Shown: positions 23,024-31,141 of the stretch, one piece after another
How the letters are laid out: every line of letters begins with the position of its first letter
Numbering within the stretch: the stretch's first letter is position 1
Source of the DNA: Palleronia aestuarii
Lineage (GTDB): Bacteria > Pseudomonadota > Alphaproteobacteria > Rhodobacterales > Rhodobacteraceae
Direction: 5' to 3'
Assembly (NCBI RefSeq): GCF_003253995.1
Contig: NZ_QKZL01000026.1
Location: 1 to 40,032, forward strand
Length of the DNA stretch: 40,032 nucleotides
Notes under the pieces: model-generated
What the model saw: the letters and a program-made list of their open reading frames with translations, nothing else
Database searches by the model: none
Told to the model about the DNA's origin: nothing
Translations under genes and position numbers: made by a program

Positions 23024-25375
23024 ATGAGTATCCAGGAGATCCTGAAGGACATGTCATACGGCCCCGCTCCCGAAGATCCGTCGATCGTGCACGAATGGCT
23101 CGCGTCCCGTCCGGACGGCTTCGGCCATTTCATCGACGGAACCTTCACCGCGCCCGGCACGACGTTCGAGGTGCAGAACCCTGCGACAGGCAGGGTCATC
23201 GCGCGGGTCACGCAAGGCAGCGCCGCCGATGTCGACGCCGCCGTCAAGGCCGCGCGGAAGGCGCAGCCGGCTTGGGCGGATCTGTCGGGCCACGAGCGGG
23301 CACGGTATCTCTACGCCATCGCGCGCCATGTGCAGCAGCATGCGCGGTTCCTCTCGGTGCTCGAGGCGATCGACAACGGCAAGCCGATCCGCGAGACCCG
23401 CGACATCGACGTGCCGCTGGTCGCGCGGCACTTCTATCACCACGCAGGCTGGGCCGAGATTGCCGTCGACGAGCTCCCGTGGACCGAGCCCTACGGGGTC
23501 TGCGGCCAGGTGATCCCGTGGAACTTCCCGCTACTCATGCTGGCCTGGAAGATCGCGCCGGCGCTGGCCGCGGGCAACACGGTCGTCCTGAAGCCCGCTG
23601 AGTACACCCCGCTGACCGCGCTGGCCTTCGCCGGCATCTGCGCGGAGGTGGGCCTGCCCGCAGGCGTGGTGAATATCGTCACCGGCGACGGCGAGACGGG
23701 TGCCGCGATCGTCGGACACGAGGGGATCGACAAGATCGCCTTCACGGGCTCGACCGAAGTGGGCAAGACCATCCGCCGCCAGATCGCGGGGACGGGCAAG
23801 GGGCTCACCCTCGAACTGGGGGGCAAGTCGCCCTTCGTCGTCTTCGCGGATGCCGATCTAGACGCCGCCGTCGAAGGCGTGGTCGACGCGATCTGGTTCA
23901 ACCAGGGTCAGGTCTGCTGCGCGGGCGCACGGATCCTCGTGGCCGAGGCGGTGGCTTCGCGGTTCGAGATGCTGCTGCGCGCGCGGATGGAGACGTTGCG
24001 CGTGGGCGACCCGCTCGACAAGTGCACCGACATGGGGGCCATCGTCCACCCGGTGCAACTCGAGCGGATCCGGGCGCTGGTCGAACAGGGTAAGGCCGAA
24101 GGGGTGGAGCTTCATCAGGGCAGCGCGCCGGAGGGCTGCTTCTATCCGCCCACGCTGGCCACGAACGTCGAACCCGCCAGCGTCCTGTCGACCGATGAGA
24201 TCTTCGGCCCCGTGGTCACCATGACCACCTTCCGCACGCCCTCGGAGGCGGTCGAGCTGGCCAACAACACGCGTTACGGCCTCGCCGCGTCGATCTGGTC
24301 GGAGAACGTGAATCTCTGCCTCGACATCGCCGCGCAGGTGAAGGCGGGCGTGGTCTGGATCAACTGCACCAACGTCTTCGACGCGGGCGCGGGCTTCGGC
24401 GGGTACCGCGAATCCGGCTTCGGACGCGAAGGCGGGCGCGAGGGGATGATGGCGTATCTCCGCCACCCCGCGCCGTCCGGACCGGCGGTCGAGTTGGCCC
24501 GGCTCTCGGCGGTGCCCCATGACGGCGGCGGGACGGATGCGATCGACCGGACCGCCAAGCTCTTCGTCGGCGGCAAGCAGTCCCGGCCGGATTCGGGATA
24601 TTCCTATGCCGTCGCGGGTCCGGCGGGCCCTGTCGGGCTGGCCGGGCTGGGCAATCGCAAGGATATTCGCAACGCAGTCGAGGCGGCGGCGAAGGCCGTC
24701 GGCTGGGGCGGGGCGACCGGCCACAATCGGGCGCAGATCCTGTACTACATGGCCGAGAACCTTTCCGCCCGGAGCGCCGAGTTCGCCGCCCGGCTGGAGG
24801 CACTGGGCGCGGAGCCGTCCGCCGCCCGGGCGGAAGTCGAGGCGGCGATCCGGCGCTGCTTCTGGTACGCGGCGCAGGCCGACAAGTTCGACGGCGCGGT
24901 GCACCAGACCAAATCGGCCCACGTGACGCTCGCCATGCACGAGCCGCTGGGCGTCATGGGGATCGTCTGCCCGAGCCAGGCGCCGTTTCTGGGGTTTGTC
25001 AGCCTTGTCCTGCCGGCGATCGCGATGGGCAACCGGGTGGTCACAGTGCCGTCGCAGCCGTATCCGCTGGCCGCGACGGACCTCTACCAGGTGTTCGAGA
25101 CGTCCGACCTGCCGGCGGGCGTGGTCAACATCGTCAGCGGACCACGGGACGAGCTGGCCAAGACGCTGGCCGGTCACGACGAGGTCGCGGGCATGTGGTA
25201 TGTCGGCGGGGCCGAGGGCTCTGCGATGGTCGAGCGCGAGAGCGCGGGCAATCTAAAGCAGACCTGGACCGAGGCCGATGGCGCGCGCGACTGGTCCGGC
25301 CGCGATGGCCAGGGGCGCGGCTTTCTTCACCGCGCGACGCAGGTGAAGAACATCTGGGTGCCGTACGGAGAATGA
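23024..25375 (+). CDS. Two-domain aldehyde dehydrogenase (ALDH16-like)
   Basis: 783 residues, far above the usual 480-500. The start is the ATG at 23024 behind AAGGGGACAACC. Domain 1 (about 35-490) has all active-site elements: PWNFP (Asn167), LELGGK (Glu264), FTGSTEVG and FNQGQVCCAG (catalytic Cys about 298). Domain 2 (about 505-783) is a second ALDH fold beginning LFVGGKQSRPDSGYS, with CPSQAPFLGFVSLVLPAIA, but lacks a catalytic Cys, as in ALDH16-type proteins. It ends HRATQVKNIWVPYGE. The likely substrate is acetaldehyde from DeoC, oxidised to acetate with NAD. A vestige of a homologous C-terminus is at 2047-2115. The stop overlaps the HAD gene start. Confidence 0.9.
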   Translation: MSIQEILKDMSYGPAPEDPSIVHEWLASRPDGFGHFIDGTFTAPGTTFEVQNPATGRVIARVTQGSAADVDAAVKAARKAQPAWADLSGHERARYLYAIARHVQQHARFLSVLEAIDNGKPIRETRDIDVPLVARHFYHHAGWAEIAVDELPWTEPYGVCGQVIPWNFPLLMLAWKIAPALAAGNTVVLKPAEYTPLTALAFAGICAEVGLPAGVVNIVTGDGETGAAIVGHEGIDKIAFTGSTEVGKTIRRQIAGTGKGLTLELGGKSPFVVFADADLDAAVEGVVDAIWFNQGQVCCAGARILVAEAVASRFEMLLRARMETLRVGDPLDKCTDMGAIVHPVQLERIRALVEQGKAEGVELHQGSAPEGCFYPPTLATNVEPASVLSTDEIFGPVVTMTTFRTPSEAVELANNTRYGLAASIWSENVNLCLDIAAQVKAGVVWINCTNVFDAGAGFGGYRESGFGREGGREGMMAYLRHPAPSGPAVELARLSAVPHDGGGTDAIDRTAKLFVGGKQSRPDSGYSYAVAGPAGPVGLAGLGNRKDIRNAVEAAAKAVGWGGATGHNRAQILYYMAENLSARSAEFAARLEALGAEPSAARAEVEAAIRRCFWYAAQADKFDGAVHQTKSAHVTLAMHEPLGVMGIVCPSQAPFLGFVSLVLPAIAMGNRVVTVPSQPYPLAATDLYQVFETSDLPAGVVNIVSGPRDELAKTLAGHDEVAGMWYVGGAEGSAMVERESAGNLKQTWTEADGARDWSGRDGQGRGFLHRATQVKNIWVPYGE

Positions 25376-26046
25376 TCGTCTTCGATTGCGACGGCGTGTT
25401 GGTGGACAGCGAAATCCTGTCCTGCGGCACTGATGCCGAGCTGATGCGCTCTGCCGGCCACGAGATCACGCTGGAGGATCTCGTGGCCGGCTATATCGGC
25501 TGGCCGAAGCGGGCGATTTGGGACGATATCGCCGCCCGGCGCGGCACACCTTGGCCCGACGGATTGTTCGAACTCGCGACCTCGCGCCTGATGGAGCGGA
25601 TCGAGGACGAACTGGTCGCGGTCGCGGGCGTGGCCAAGGCGCTGGACCGGATCCCGGACCCCAAGGCGGTCGCGTCCTCGTCGGGCGTGGCCAAGCTTCA
25701 CGCCTCGCTCGCGCGGTGCGGGCTGACGCACTATTTCGATGAACGGATCTTCTCGGCCCAGCAGGTCGCGCGTGGCAAGCCCGCGCCTGACATCTTCCTC
25801 TTCGCCGCGGAGCAAAGCGGCGTCGCGCCTCGGGATTGCCTGGTCATCGAGGACAGCGCCGCCGGCGTCACGGCGGCACGGGCCACCGGCATGCCCGCGA
25901 TCGGGTTCACCGGGGCGAGCCATACCTATCCCGGCCATGCGGATGCGCTGCTTGACGCCGGAGCCGTGACGGTGATCGCGGATATGCGCGAGCTGCCCGC
26001 GCAGATCGACCGCTTCAGAAGGGCTGGTTCCGCCGCATCTGACTGA
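25372..26046 (+). CDS. HAD-superfamily phosphatase / phosphomutase-like
   Basis: 224 residues from the ATG overlapping the previous stop. HAD motifs: I FDCDGVLVDSE (Asp nucleophile plus acid Asp), II ASSSG, III GKPAPD (Lys), IV IEDSAAG. With a helical cap between motifs I and II it belongs to the beta-phosphoglucomutase/phosphatase branch. It might recycle or dephosphorylate sugar phosphates made by this operon, for example detoxifying a dead-end phosphosugar; the substrate is unknown. It is the last gene of the operon and overlaps by 32 bp, tail to tail, with the RpiR gene on the other strand. Confidence 0.88.
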   Translation: MIVFDCDGVLVDSEILSCGTDAELMRSAGHEITLEDLVAGYIGWPKRAIWDDIAARRGTPWPDGLFELATSRLMERIEDELVAVAGVAKALDRIPDPKAVASSSGVAKLHASLARCGLTHYFDERIFSAQQVARGKPAPDIFLFAAEQSGVAPRDCLVIEDSAAGVTAARATGMPAIGFTGASHTYPGHADALLDAGAVTVIADMRELPAQIDRFRRAGSAASD

Positions 26047-26896
26047 GGAACCGTTTCATCCTGACCAGCCGCTGGTTGTGGGCCTGGCCCAGCCTGCGCG
26101 CCACCAGCGTCGACAAGATGTCGGCCACGCAGAGGGCGGCGATCCGCGACGTGGTCGGCGTGAAGAGCTCGGTATTATCCAGGGCCTCGACGTTGATGAC
26201 GACGTCGGAATAGTCGAGCAGCGTGGTCTGCGTGCCGCCCGTCATGGCGATAACCTTGGCGCCGCGGTCACGCGCGAGGCGGGCGAGCTCGATGATGGTC
26301 AGCGTGGCGCCGGTGTTGGAGATCGCCACCGCGACCGATCCCGGACGCATCATCGAGGCCGCCATCAGCTGCTGGTGGCTGTCCATCGTCGCATTGCAGG
26401 GAATGCCGAAGAGCGGAAATTTCTGCTGCAGGTCCTGGGCCACGATCGCCGAGGCCCCGAAGCCGAAGAATTCGATATGCGTGGAATCCAAGATGATCTC
26501 TACGGCGGCGTTCACCTGCTCCATGTCGAGCGCATGGCGCGCCCAGTCGAGCGAGCTGATCGTGTAGTCGAAGATTTTCGAGGCGACCTCTTGCGGGGTG
26601 TCAGCGTCGTCGATCGCCGAATTTGTCGCGGGCGTGCCCAATGCGAGGCTCTGTGCTAGCCGCAGCTTGAGATCCTGAAACCCCTCGCACCCGATCGCAC
26701 TGCAAAAGCGGATCACGGTAGGCTGAGACACCCCGGCGAGTTCCGCGGTCTCGGCCACGGTGGCGTTCATTAGGCGCTGCGGATTCTCGAGCAGGACGTC
26801 GGCGACCTTGCGATCGGATTTCCTCAATGTGGGATAGCGCGTCTTGACCGCCTCTAGGATGTTGCGGCCGAAGGGGAGAGGATCGTCGCTGTTCAT
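26015..26896 (-). CDS. RpiR-family transcriptional regulator, HexR-like
   Basis: 293 residues. The HTH (about 35-65) reads ATVAETAELAGVSQPTVIRF, followed by CSAIGCEGFQDLKLRLAQSL, then a SIS domain (about 130-265): FFGFGASAIVAQDLQQKFPL and VAVAISNTGATLTIIELARL. The order and spacing resemble HexR, which senses KDPG. That is notable because the same operon carries a KDPG-type aldolase. It is the last gene of the minus-strand operon, coupled by ATGA overlap to the metallo-hydrolase gene, and overlaps the HAD gene on the other strand. It probably binds the operator at 31034-31063. Confidence 0.9.
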   Translation of the reverse strand: MNSDDPLPFGRNILEAVKTRYPTLRKSDRKVADVLLENPQRLMNATVAETAELAGVSQPTVIRFCSAIGCEGFQDLKLRLAQSLALGTPATNSAIDDADTPQEVASKIFDYTISSLDWARHALDMEQVNAAVEIILDSTHIEFFGFGASAIVAQDLQQKFPLFGIPCNATMDSHQQLMAASMMRPGSVAVAISNTGATLTIIELARLARDRGAKVIAMTGGTQTTLLDYSDVVINVEALDNTELFTPTTSRIAALCVADILSTLVARRLGQAHNQRLVRMKRFLSQMRRNQPF

Positions 26897-27777
26897 GTTC
26901 CCCCCCAGGAGGATCGGTCGGTCAGCGCCTCGAGACGGTAGCAGGTCTGCGTTATCGCGGGGTGAAACGCAACCGGACCGCTTTCGGCCGCAATCCTGTC
27001 CAGTTCCGCGCGCGGGGCGGTGTTGAAGGCGAACATGTCGAAGTGATGGGCGATCACGCAGGGAATGCCCGTGGCTTCGGCCAGGGCCAGCGCCTCGCGC
27101 GCGGTCATGTTGCCCGGAATGCCGGCTCCCGCGCGTTGTGCGTCGCGGCCGTTCACCGGCAGCAGAGCGAGATCGGCGGACAGGGCGGCGACCTCATCGA
27201 TCTGACCGGGAAAGGGGATCGTGTCGCCGGAATGGAGGATCGTCGCACCGCAAAGGCGCAGGGCGTAACCAAGGAAGAGATGACGCCCCTCGGCATCGAC
27301 CTCGAGCGTCTCGTGCGCGGCGCGCGTGGCTTGCAGCCCGATCCCGTCCACGGGGCTCGCGGTCTCGCCCGCATCGAGCAGGATCAGTTCCGGCGTCACG
27401 GCGCCGATCCTTTCGCGGACCTTCGCTTCCGAGGACGCGGCGGCCACCAGCACCGCGGCGGGGTTGGCTTCGAGCAGCGGAACAAGCGTTGCACCGTCGA
27501 GATGATCGGTATGGGCATGGGTCGAGAGCACCGCGTCGACATGCCGGATCTCGCCGGGCTCGACCGGCGGCGGCATCATGCGCCCATGCGGCGTGGCGCT
27601 GCCGTGATACTTGGCTTCGAGGGAATCCGACAGGTAGGGGTCGATCACGACCCGTCGGCCCACGCCGTCGATGACGAAGCCCGCCTGGCCCAGCCAGTAG
27701 AGGCACAGCGCCTCGCCCGGCGGCGCGCCGAGAACTTTGGGCAGGGGATCGCGGCGGGGGACTTCACGCAGCCGCAT
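26893..27777 (-). CDS. Metallo-beta-lactamase-fold hydrolase, UlaG (ascorbate-6-phosphate lactonase)-like
   Basis: 294 residues from the ATG at 27777. Metal motifs: THAHTDHLDG (HxHxDH), LHSGDTIPFPG (Asp) and VIAHHFDMFAFN (His). LYWLGQAGFVIDGVGRRVVI at the start, the spacing and the final HHFDMF stretch fit the UlaG branch better than a true beta-lactamase. UlaG opens the lactone ring of ascorbate-6-phosphate, so a role as lactonase for a sugar-acid phosphate is a fair inference next to dehydrogenases. It overlaps the upstream dehydrogenase gene by 14 nt. Confidence 0.85.
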   Translation of the reverse strand: MRLREVPRRDPLPKVLGAPPGEALCLYWLGQAGFVIDGVGRRVVIDPYLSDSLEAKYHGSATPHGRMMPPPVEPGEIRHVDAVLSTHAHTDHLDGATLVPLLEANPAAVLVAAASSEAKVRERIGAVTPELILLDAGETASPVDGIGLQATRAAHETLEVDAEGRHLFLGYALRLCGATILHSGDTIPFPGQIDEVAALSADLALLPVNGRDAQRAGAGIPGNMTAREALALAEATGIPCVIAHHFDMFAFNTAPRAELDRIAAESGPVAFHPAITQTCYRLEALTDRSSWGGT

Positions 27778-28705
27778 GGTCCCGCACCAGATGCTTGAGC
27801 AGGTTCTCGACGGCGGCGTCGGTCGCGCGCGAGACGCTGCCATCCGTCAGCCCTCCGATATGCGATGTTGCGATCACGTTGCGATGGGCGGCGAGGGCGA
27901 GGCTCTTGGGTGGTTCGACCGAGAACACGTCCGTCGCATAATGCGAAATTCGTCCCTGGTCGAGCGCCTCTAGCATGGCCTCCTCGTCGACCAGCGCCGC
28001 CCGCGCGGTGTTGATGACGATCGCCCCCCGTTTCATGCGCTCCAGTGTCTCGGCGTGGATGATGGGCCTGCCATCCTCCGGCTGCGGGCAGTGCAGGGTC
28101 AGGAAATCTGCGTTCCGCACCACCTCGTCGAGCCCGGCATACCGGACGGCCCCCCCGAGCAGACCCAGGGGCGGGCGGGCCGGGTCCATGGCGAGCACGC
28201 GTGCCCCCAGCGCTGAGACCACCGACGCCACCTTGCCGCCGATCGCGCCCATGCCGACGATCCCGATCGTCGAGCCCTCGATCTCGCGTCCGCGGCGCCG
28301 GGGCCATCCGCCCGCGGCGACGCCTTTCGAGATTTCGGGAAGGTGACGGCAGCACGAGAGCATCAGGCCGACGGCCAGCTCCGCCACCCCGGTGGCATTG
28401 GCGCCCACCGCGCGCTCCAGCGCGATGCCCTTCCGACGCAGCAGCTCCAACGGAAGGCTGTCCACCCCGGTCCCGTTGCGCGAGATCACGCGCAGCTCGC
28501 TCGCCGCTTCGATCACCGCCTCGCTCACCGGCTCGACGCCGGCCAGCCAACCGACGCATCCGGGAACGAGCCGCAGAAGCTCGGCCTCGTCGGGCATCTC
28601 GCCGGGGGTGCTGAAGATCGGCTCGAAGCCGTTGGCCGCGAGGCGGTCGAGTTCCACGGGCGGGTCCGAGGTGAGCGAACGAGGGGTAATGAGGATCCGG
28701 GTCAT
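27764..28705 (-). CDS. D-isomer-specific 2-hydroxyacid dehydrogenase (phosphoglycerate-dehydrogenase-like)
   Basis: 313 residues, NAD-dependent. The Rossmann motif is GIVGMGAIGGKVA. The catalytic Arg is in NTARAALVDEEAM, Glu in DVFSVEPPK and His in SHIGGLTDGS. The N-terminal catalytic domain starts ILITPRSLTSDPPVELDRLA. The length is usual for the short form without a regulatory domain. It could oxidise a 2-hydroxy-sugar acid, or reduce a 2-keto acid, within the pathway encoded by this operon. It lies between the lactonase-like gene and the shikimate-dehydrogenase-like gene, with overlapping ends on both sides. Confidence 0.9.
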   Translation of the reverse strand: MTRILITPRSLTSDPPVELDRLAANGFEPIFSTPGEMPDEAELLRLVPGCVGWLAGVEPVSEAVIEAASELRVISRNGTGVDSLPLELLRRKGIALERAVGANATGVAELAVGLMLSCCRHLPEISKGVAAGGWPRRRGREIEGSTIGIVGMGAIGGKVASVVSALGARVLAMDPARPPLGLLGGAVRYAGLDEVVRNADFLTLHCPQPEDGRPIIHAETLERMKRGAIVINTARAALVDEEAMLEALDQGRISHYATDVFSVEPPKSLALAAHRNVIATSHIGGLTDGSVSRATDAAVENLLKHLVRDHAAA

Positions 28706-29652
28706 GCGTTTTTCGCTCTGAGGGCGATCTCGGTCAGCCGGTCGATATTGTCCTGCCCGGGATCGATCTCGATATCGAAGACCTCCGCGATCACCTGCGT
28801 CCAGCCGTGGATGAAGTAAGTCCAGCCATCTACGATTGTCAGGTTGCGCGCGACCTCCTGAATTCGGGCCTGCTTGAGGAAGATGAGATCCCCGCGATAA
28901 TTAAGCTCCCACGCCACGGCGGCCTCGGGGAATTCCGCCGCTTCGGTTAGCGGCGAACCGGGGGCGTCCTTGCCCAGACCCGTCGCATTGATGACCAGCG
29001 ATCCGGGCGCCAATCCGGGCAGCACGGCGTCGTTGCCGGCAGGTTGTTCGACCAGCACGTATTCGACGGGGACGTCGCTCTCGATCTCGGAATGGACGCG
29101 GCGGATCTCGTCGATGCGTCCGGGCTCGCGGTCCGATACCACGATGCGGCCGGGCACGTTCGCGCCCCTCTCCTTACGCATCAGATGCCACGTCATGGCG
29201 ATGGTGGATCCACCGGCCCCCATCGCGAAGACGTCGCCGTCCGTGCGCTTCCAGTACTCCGGTCCGAGAAAGCCGTCGATGGCCAGGCCCGAAGAGATCG
29301 GGTCCTTGGCGTGGCAGACGAGCTTGCCGTCGCGCTTGGAAATGCACGACGTCTCCCGCATGAGGGCCGCGAACGGGTCGATTTCGTCGAACATGTCCCG
29401 GCACGCCTCAAAGAGATCGATCTTGTGGGTCGTGACCAGCGCACCCAGCGAGTTCGGATCGTCGCGGATATAGGCCACCGCCTCGCGGTACGCCGCGGGG
29501 TCGGCGTGGGGCGCGAAGTCGATGCCGGAGATGCTGGCGTGGTCCAGACCGAAATGCCGGGCCCAGGCAGGGAAGACCGTCATGATGGACGAGTGTTTCG
29601 TCGTCACGCCAATGAAGTGCAATGTCGGCCTTTCGCAGGGGGCATAGCTCAT
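28702..29652 (-). CDS. Shikimate-dehydrogenase-fold protein of unknown substrate
   Basis: 316 residues, longer than AroE (about 270). The AroE order is kept: an N-terminal substrate domain with TTKHSSIMTVFPAWARHFGL (equivalent of the HSxSP motif), LVTTHKIDLFEAC (Thr and catalytic Lys), KDPISSGLAIDGF at the place of the NTDxxG motif, then a Rossmann motif MGAGGSTIAMTWHL and a C-terminal LVINATGLGKDAPGSPL. Key substrate contacts differ, so it is unlikely to make shikimate. It probably oxidises or reduces a sugar acid or cyclitol. It is coupled by 4-nt overlaps to the KDPG-type aldolase and the hydroxyacid dehydrogenase. Confidence 0.78.
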   Translation of the reverse strand: MSYAPCERPTLHFIGVTTKHSSIMTVFPAWARHFGLDHASISGIDFAPHADPAAYREAVAYIRDDPNSLGALVTTHKIDLFEACRDMFDEIDPFAALMRETSCISKRDGKLVCHAKDPISSGLAIDGFLGPEYWKRTDGDVFAMGAGGSTIAMTWHLMRKERGANVPGRIVVSDREPGRIDEIRRVHSEIESDVPVEYVLVEQPAGNDAVLPGLAPGSLVINATGLGKDAPGSPLTEAAEFPEAAVAWELNYRGDLIFLKQARIQEVARNLTIVDGWTYFIHGWTQVIAEVFDIEIDPGQDNIDRLTEIALRAKNA

Positions 29653-30296
29653 CCCCGGATCTCATCAACGCGTTCGACGGCGTGGCGGGCGCGGGCCGTG
29701 ATCCCGGCCCAGTCGCCTGCTTCGATGTCGGCGGGCTTCGCGATCCAGGTGCCGCCGACCGCCGCGATGATCGGAAGAGACAGCCATTCGTGCATGTTGT
29801 CTTGGGTGACACCGCCCGTCGGGATGAACGTAAGGCCCAGGTGCAGGAAGGGGGCCGAGATGTTTTTTAGCATGTCGGGGCCGCCGGCGGCCATTGCGGG
29901 GAAGAACTTCATCAGCCGGCAGCCGCGGGCCGTGGCCAGGGAGATGTCCGAAGGCGTCATGATGCCGGGCGCGAAGGGCAGGCCGGCCGCGTCGGCGGCC
30001 GCCACGACCTCGGGGTCGAACCCCGGCGCGAGACCGAAGGTGGCGCCGGCCGCGACGGCGCTCGAGACGGCGTCGACCGACAGGACCGTGCCCGCGCCCA
30101 TCAACAGGTCGGGCCGCGTTTCGGAGACCCGGGCCATGGCCTCGGCCGCGGCCTCCGTGCGGAATGTGATCTCGGCGATCGGCAGGCCGCCCTCGAGGAG
30201 CGCGTCGGCCAGCGGTTCGGCGTAGTCCGCGGACGGGATGGCGATGACGGGGACGACGCCGATCCGGGCCGCCCGATCGAACGGAGCCACGTTCAT
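29649..30296 (-). CDS. KDPG/KDPGal-type aldolase (Eda family)
   Basis: 215 residues, class I aldolase trimer family. Active-site residues: PIAEITFRT (Glu and Arg), MGAGTVLS (Thr), FAPGIMTPSD and RLMKFFPAMAAGG (Schiff-base Lys), followed by FIPTGGVTQDNM. The family cleaves 2-keto-3-deoxy-6-phospho-sugar acids to pyruvate and a phosphorylated aldehyde. The ATG is at 30296, overlapping the isomerase stop. The precise substrate (KDPG, KDPGal or another chain length) cannot be read from sequence. The HexR-like regulator in the same operon fits a KDPG-like effector. Confidence 0.92.
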   Translation of the reverse strand: MNVAPFDRAARIGVVPVIAIPSADYAEPLADALLEGGLPIAEITFRTEAAAEAMARVSETRPDLLMGAGTVLSVDAVSSAVAAGATFGLAPGFDPEVVAAADAAGLPFAPGIMTPSDISLATARGCRLMKFFPAMAAGGPDMLKNISAPFLHLGLTFIPTGGVTQDNMHEWLSLPIIAAVGGTWIAKPADIEAGDWAGITARARHAVERVDEIRG

Positions 30297-30928
30297 GTTG
30301 CCGCCCCCGCATCCTCGTAGATCCGGGCGATCTCGGCGTCGCTGCGGGGGCGCCATCCGGGGTTCGGGACATCGGTCCAGCCGCCCATTCCGTCGTCGAC
30401 GATCCGCACTCGTAGGCCGCCCGAACGCTCGATGATCCCGTAATCCTGTCCCGAATCGGCTGGATAGACGAACATCATCACCAGATCCTCCGACCCGGTA
30501 TTGACCGATCGATGGATCCAGAACGGCGGCACGTAGCAGATCGATTGCGGCTTCACTTCGATCAGGCGGGTTTCGCCTTCGGGGCTTTCGAGCTGCATAA
30601 TACCGCGGCCTGACTGCCCGTAATAAATCTCGGGTCGGTCGCCGTTCGCGTGGATGTGTCCGCGGGTAAGGAAGTACTCGTCACCCACCTTTCCGGGCGC
30701 CATCCGGGTAACGCCCATGATCAGGTCGGAGACCTTCTTCCCGGGCGTATAAGTGGTGACCTCATACGCGACGGTGCCCCGGCGTTCCTCGATCAGCCGC
30801 GCGAAGGCGGCAGCGTCCGAATAAAGCCCCGTCAGGTCATCGTAGAGCTTCTGGTAGTGGCCGTTGCCGCCCTCGAGACGCCCCTCCGACACCACTACGT
30901 CGCAGGATTGCGGTTCGTGACTCTCCAT
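30293..30928 (-). CDS. Cupin-type phosphoglucose isomerase-like protein
   Basis: 211 residues. The start at 30928 (MESHEPQS) is preceded by GGAGG at good spacing; a Met at 30940 overlaps that site. The archaeal-type cupin isomerase motif is present: TRGHIHANGDRPEIYYGQSG (two His and the Glu metal ligands), then GRGIMQLESPEGETRLIEVK and the final metal His in PPFWIHRSVNTGSEDL. These enzymes interconvert fructose-6-phosphate and glucose-6-phosphate. Here it is the first gene of the minus operon and may isomerise the ketose phosphate made by the divergent FGGY kinase. Confidence 0.87.
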   Translation of the reverse strand: MESHEPQSCDVVVSEGRLEGGNGHYQKLYDDLTGLYSDAAAFARLIEERRGTVAYEVTTYTPGKKVSDLIMGVTRMAPGKVGDEYFLTRGHIHANGDRPEIYYGQSGRGIMQLESPEGETRLIEVKPQSICYVPPFWIHRSVNTGSEDLVMMFVYPADSGQDYGIIERSGGLRVRIVDDGMGGWTDVPNPGWRPRSDAEIARIYEDAGAAT

Positions 30929-30947
30929 AATCGCCTCCATCGAAAAG

Positions 30948-31073
30948 GTAGCAGCGCTACATATTATTTTGAGGATTAGGGTAAAGCGGGCATTCTAGGC
31001 AAGGGTTTGATGCCAAACGAGGCAGTTTTTCCTGAAATTCTGTATTGACCGAAAGAATTTCGGTAACTACGCT
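30948..31073. promoter_or_regulatory. Divergent control region with inverted-repeat operators
   Basis: Between the two divergent operons (30928 and 31142) are CCGAAA-GAA-TTTCGG (31049-31063), a perfect palindrome, and GAAATTC (31034-31040) with GAATTTC (31055-31061), a perfect inverted pair 14 bp apart; both share the right half. TTGACC (31045-31050) and TACGCT (31068-31073), 17 bp apart, could be a promoter for the plus operon covered by this operator. Nearer the minus operon is GTAGC-AGC-GCTAC (30948-30960). The HexR-like RpiR protein is the probable ligand of the first. Confidence 0.65.
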
Positions 31074-31141
31074 CCAAAAAAGATCGGGCTGAGGGTGCCT
31101 GATGCGCTGCATCGCAGCGCCACCACAATGGGGAGGACACC

